Shown one piece after another: positions 4,392 through 7,743 of a stretch of 7,743 nt of DNA (within the stretch, counting starts at the first letter, position 1; each line of letters opens with the position of its first letter). The notes beneath the pieces were generated by a model that did no database searches, had not been told where the DNA came from, and saw only the letters and a program-made list of their open reading frames with translations. The stretch is taken from contig JAUVYU010000023.1 of NCBI GenBank assembly GCA_030602935.1, positions 1-7,743 of the forward strand, written 5' to 3'. A program made the position numbers and the translations under genes. This stretch comes from Candidatus Bathyarchaeota archaeon (GTDB lineage: Archaea > Thermoproteota > Bathyarchaeia > TCS64).

Positions 4392-6028
4392 GCGGCTACC
4401 CCGAATACATGCAGGGCTACCTAAAGCTCGTGGAGACGACTAGACCCGACCGGGTTGGGAAGGCCCTCAGGGCGATGACCGCGGATGAGAAGGAGCAGAT
4501 CCTCCGAGACTGGCACCCCGACTACAAGATGGATCAGAAGCGGGAGCTCAAGATAGGCTCAAGCGCCGGGGAGCTCATGCCCCACGAGGTGGTCAACAAC
4601 TTGGAGGCCCACCCCATCATAAGCCCCGGGGACATCGACCTTTCAAACGTCACCTACGACGTGGACGTACTGGTCATCGGGGCCGGGGGAGCGGGCCTCA
4701 GCGCCTCCTTAACAGCCATCGAGCACGGCGTCGCCCCAGACAATGTGTTGATGGTCCAGAAGCTCAGGCTGGGAGACGCGAACTCCAAGATGAGCCAGGG
4801 AGGAATACAGGCAGCCAACGCTCCAGATGACAGCCCCACAATGCACTACCTTGATGTCATCGGAGGGGGTCATTATGTAAACAAGCCCGACCTCGTGGAG
4901 GCGATGGTCAAGGAGGGACCCGACGTCATCAGGTGGCACGAGGAGCTGGGTGTCACGTACGACAAGCTGGAGGACGGGACAATGCAGCTGGCCCCCGGAG
5001 GGGGGACAAGCAGGAAGAGGATGCACAGCTGCAAGGACTACACCGGCCTCGAGATCACGAGGGTGCTCATCGACGAGTTCATCAACAAGGAGATCTCCTA
5101 CGTGGAGTTCACCTCGGTCGTGGAGCTCGTTATGGACGACAAGGGGCAGGTCGCCGGGGCGGTGCTCTGGGACATGGACCACGACGACTACAAGGTCGCA
5201 CGGGCCAAGTCGACGACACTCGCTACGGGAGGCTTCGGGAGGCTCCATATTCAGGGCTTCGAGACCACCAACCACTATGGCGCAACCAACGACGGCGTGG
5301 TCATGGCTTATCACGTCGGAGCGAGGCTAAGGGACCTGGACTCCACCCAGTTCCACCCCACTGGAGCGGCATACCCCGCGCAGATAGTCGGGCAGCTATG
5401 CACCGAGAAGCTCCGGGCCCGCGGCGCTCAGCCCCTGAACAAGGACGGGGAGCTCTTCGTCTACCCCCTGGAGACAAGGGACGTCGAGGCCTCCGCCCTC
5501 ATCAGGGAGTGCTACGGGAGGGAGAAAGGAATCATCACCCCCACCGGGATGCGGGGGGTCTGGCTCGACACGCCCCTCATCGACATCATCAACGGCGAGG
5601 GAACCATCGAGAGGGAGTTCGCCGCCATGTTCCGGACGTTCAACAAGTTCGGCATCGACATCCGCGAGGAGCCGATGCTCGTCTATCCAACGCTCCACTA
5701 CCAGAACGGGGGCGTCGAGATCAACGTGCAGTGCGAGACCAACGTCCCCGGACTCTACGCGGCAGGCGAGGTCTGCGGAGGAGTCCACGGCAAGAACAGG
5801 CTCATGGGCAACAGCCAGCTGGACCTATACGTCTTCGGACGGAGGGCTGGCAGGTTCGCAGCGGAGCGTTCCAAGAAGGCGACCTTGGGCAGTCTTACAC
5901 TGGATCACTTGGACGTTTATGAGAAGATGCTGTCTGATGCAGGAGTCGAGACGGACAGGAAGGCCCCGATCCTGCTCCCGGAGTACAGGGGAAAGAGGAC
6001 CCTGGAACATCAGCTGAAGCTGCTCTAG
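4388..6028 (+). CDS. tfrA: Fumarate reductase/succinate dehydrogenase-type flavoprotein (TfrA/SdhA-like)
   Basis: A 546-residue FAD protein expected to interconvert fumarate and succinate. An N-terminal extension of about 90 residues precedes the FAD Rossmann motif VLVIGAGGAGLSAS (94-107). Residues matching the FrdA/SdhA active site are all present: His323 in QFHPTG, Thr339-Glu340, Arg364 in TRD, His437 in LHYQNGG and Arg471 in KNRLMGNS. At the position where FrdA/SdhA has the histidine that binds FAD covalently (SHTxAAxGG), this protein has Asn132 in DANSKMSQGG, so FAD is probably non-covalent, as reported for methanogen TfrA. Only about 75 residues follow Arg471, so the C-terminal helical domain of classic SdhA is largely missing. 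The GTG start overlaps the preceding stop (GTGA) and has a strong ribosome-binding site. No SdhC/D-like membrane gene is nearby, arguing for a soluble enzyme. Direction in the cell cannot be told from sequence. L-aspartate oxidase is unlikely given the Fe-S partner gene. Confidence 0.9.
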   Translation: MSGYPEYMQGYLKLVETTRPDRVGKALRAMTADEKEQILRDWHPDYKMDQKRELKIGSSAGELMPHEVVNNLEAHPIISPGDIDLSNVTYDVDVLVIGAGGAGLSASLTAIEHGVAPDNVLMVQKLRLGDANSKMSQGGIQAANAPDDSPTMHYLDVIGGGHYVNKPDLVEAMVKEGPDVIRWHEELGVTYDKLEDGTMQLAPGGGTSRKRMHSCKDYTGLEITRVLIDEFINKEISYVEFTSVVELVMDDKGQVAGAVLWDMDHDDYKVARAKSTTLATGGFGRLHIQGFETTNHYGATNDGVVMAYHVGARLRDLDSTQFHPTGAAYPAQIVGQLCTEKLRARGAQPLNKDGELFVYPLETRDVEASALIRECYGREKGIITPTGMRGVWLDTPLIDIINGEGTIEREFAAMFRTFNKFGIDIREEPMLVYPTLHYQNGGVEINVQCETNVPGLYAAGEVCGGVHGKNRLMGNSQLDLYVFGRRAGRFAAERSKKATLGSLTLDHLDVYEKMLSDAGVETDRKAPILLPEYRGKRTLEHQLKLL

Positions 6029-6041
6029 CGAGTGAGTATTA

Positions 6042-7743
6042 ATGAGCGAGGACTTTAGAATCGGCGTCTGGGTGTGCGAGTGCGGCGGAAACATAGGCGA
6101 CGTAGTCGAGGTGCCGAGCGTCGCCGATCAGCTGGAAGCTGAAGTAGCGTACGTCCACAGGGAGCGCTATCTCTGCTCCAGCCCCTCAGTGGAGGGCATA
6201 AAGGCCGCCGTTGAGGAGCACAAACTCGACAGAGTCGTCCTCGCATGCTGCACCCCTAATATGCATACTGAGACATTCAGGAGCAACCTGGAGCAGGCAG
6301 GCGTCAACTCAGCTCTTCTGGAGATAGTGAACGTCCGTGAGCAGTGCAGCTGGGTCCACAAAGAGGATCATGAAGGCGCCACGCTCAAGACCCTGGACCT
6401 CATCAGGGGCGCCATCGCCCGGATCAAGGAGTCCACCCCCCTGGAGTCCAAGGCGATGGAGGTCTCGCCCGAGGCCCTCGTGATCGGCGCCGGAGTCGCC
6501 GGCATCACGACCAGCCTCAGGCTCGCGGAGTACGGGATGAAGGTCCACCTCGTGGAGAAGCGTCCCAGCATCGGCGGCCACATGATCCAGTACCCCAAGG
6601 TCTTCCCCACCCTCGACTGCAGCCAGTGCATCCTCACCCCGAAGATGGCGAGCATCAACCAGAGCAGGAACATCAACCTCCTCACCTACGCGGAGATAAA
6701 GGAGGTCTCAGGCGTCCCCGGGGACTATGACGTCAAGGTCTGGCTCAAGCCCCGCGGGGTCGACGTGGAGGCGTGCATAGGATGCGGCGACTGCACACGG
6801 GTCTGCCCCATCACTGTTCCCAACGAGTTCGACGAGGGGCTCTCCCCGAGGAAGGCTGCCTATATACCGTTCCCCCAGGCGGTCCCCAGCGTCGCCACCA
6901 TTGACATGGGCCACTGCATCAAGTGCAACAGCTGCGTCAACGCCTGCCCGCCGAAGTGCATCAACCTCGACGACCCCGGGAAAGAGGTGGAGCTCAACGT
7001 GGGGGCGATTGTCCTCGCCACTGGCTTCGAGCTATACGACATCGGGAGCCTCACCCAGTACGGCTATGGCAAGTACCAGAACGTGGTCACCAGCCTAGAG
7101 ATGGAGCGCATCCTCGACGTCAACGGTCCCACTGGGAGCATGATCATCAACCCCAAGACCGGGGAGCCCGCGAAGAGCGTCTCCTTCGTCCTCTGCGCAG
7201 GCTCCAGGGACACAGAGGTCGGGAAGGCCCACTGCAGCCGGGTCTGCTGCCTCTACGCCCTGAAGCAGGCACAGCTCATCCGGGACAGGGGCATCGACGT
7301 CTGGATACACTACATCGACATCAGGGCGCCCGGCCGCAGATACGAGGAGTTCTACGCGGCCACACAGGACAAAGGGGTCATGTTCGTCAAGGGGAAGGTC
7401 ACGGAGATCGTCCCCGAGGGCGATAGGGTCCTCGTCCGGGGTGAGGACATGATGATCAACAGGATGGTGGAGAACCCCGCTGACTTGGTCGTCCTCTGCC
7501 CCCCCATCGTCACAACTGAGGAGACGTTGAAGCTGGCTGAGATGCTCCGGGTGCCTGTGGACGAGGACCAGTTCATCCTTGAGCGCCACCCCAAGCTCGA
7601 TCCCCTGGCCACCAAGAGGGACGGGGTCTTCGCCGCCGGGGTAGTCATAGGCCCCAAGGACATCCAGTCCACCACGGCGGAGGCAGAGGGCGCCGCCATG
7701 AAGGTCGTCAACTTCCTATCAGGCGAGAGGATGATAGAGCCCA
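6042..7743 (+). CDS. hdrA: HdrA, flavin- and iron-sulfur-containing subunit (3' end outside the window)
   Basis: 567 codons are present and the frame is still open at the window end. Order: an HdrA N-terminal domain (about 1-135) starting IGVWVCECGGNIGDVV with Cys12, 14, 45, 69, 70 and 102; FAD site VIGAGVAG (147-154); the HdrA signature GGHMIQYPKVFPTLDC with CSQC (Cys193, 196); an inserted ferredoxin domain with CIGCGDCTRVCP (Cys245, 248, 251, 255) and CIKCNSCVNACP (Cys292, 295, 298, 302); then CAGSRD (Cys385) and HCSRVCCLYALKQA (Cys398, 402, 403). In methanogens HdrA carries the FAD that bifurcates electrons between heterodisulfide and ferredoxin. Cysteines stand where some relatives use selenocysteine. 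The ATG at 6042 is 13 bases after the flavoprotein stop with only a weak GTGAG upstream. Methanogen HdrA is about 650 residues, so the C-terminal ferredoxin part, or a longer fusion such as MvhD, is cut off. Confidence 0.92.
   Translation, partial: MSEDFRIGVWVCECGGNIGDVVEVPSVADQLEAEVAYVHRERYLCSSPSVEGIKAAVEEHKLDRVVLACCTPNMHTETFRSNLEQAGVNSALLEIVNVREQCSWVHKEDHEGATLKTLDLIRGAIARIKESTPLESKAMEVSPEALVIGAGVAGITTSLRLAEYGMKVHLVEKRPSIGGHMIQYPKVFPTLDCSQCILTPKMASINQSRNINLLTYAEIKEVSGVPGDYDVKVWLKPRGVDVEACIGCGDCTRVCPITVPNEFDEGLSPRKAAYIPFPQAVPSVATIDMGHCIKCNSCVNACPPKCINLDDPGKEVELNVGAIVLATGFELYDIGSLTQYGYGKYQNVVTSLEMERILDVNGPTGSMIINPKTGEPAKSVSFVLCAGSRDTEVGKAHCSRVCCLYALKQAQLIRDRGIDVWIHYIDIRAPGRRYEEFYAATQDKGVMFVKGKVTEIVPEGDRVLVRGEDMMINRMVENPADLVVLCPPIVTTEETLKLAEMLRVPVDEDQFILERHPKLDPLATKRDGVFAAGVVIGPKDIQSTTAEAEGAAMKVVNFLSGERMIEP

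Noticed and set aside
4933..5922. Long plus-strand frame (329 codons) inside the flavoprotein gene
   Set aside because: Out-of-frame reading of the flavoprotein; the Arg- and Gly-rich product is typical of a +1 shadow in GC-rich DNA.

Overview
The window looks like a piece of an archaeal chromosome from an anaerobe. TATA boxes sit about 25-35 bases upstream of start codons, at least one transcript should be leaderless, Arg AGG and Ile ATA codons are frequent, and most genes belong to families typical of archaeal anaerobes (HdrABC, thiol:fumarate reductase-like subunits, two-subunit class I fumarase, diglycine-ending MoaD-like carriers). The lineage cannot be fixed from sequence alone; an uncultured TACK-type or euryarchaeal anaerobe would fit.

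Bases 1-755 hold a sulfur-carrier module. A minus-strand gene cut by the left edge has a CxxC start resembling the zinc finger of TtuA/NcsA tRNA 2-thiolation enzymes. Its proposed ATG overlaps the stop of a MoaD/ubiquitin-like protein ending in Gly-Gly. A second, different MoaD-like protein ending in Gly-Gly-Gly is transcribed away from it, and one symmetrical TATA element lies between the two.

Bases 793-2276 (minus strand) encode the two subunits of a class I [4Fe-4S] fumarate hydratase, beta then alpha, two bases apart. They converge on the second MoaD-like gene with only 37 bp between.

A 103-bp divergent promoter region (2277-2379) separates fumarase from a tight plus-strand operon running off the right edge. 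Its order is HdrC-like, HdrB-like, a 2Fe-2S/2x4Fe-4S subunit (the N-terminal half of TfrB as its own gene), a SdhA/FrdA/TfrA-like flavoprotein, and HdrA (incomplete at 3', open to the window end). No membrane anchor gene is visible. The arrangement suggests a soluble complex joining a fumarate reductase/succinate dehydrogenase head to a complete heterodisulfide-reductase core, including the flavin-bifurcating HdrA family. Fumarase next door would supply or remove fumarate (malate <-> fumarate <-> succinate). The coupling itself is inference.

No RNA gene, mobile element, CRISPR array or long repeat was seen, and there is no gene-free stretch above 300 bases.
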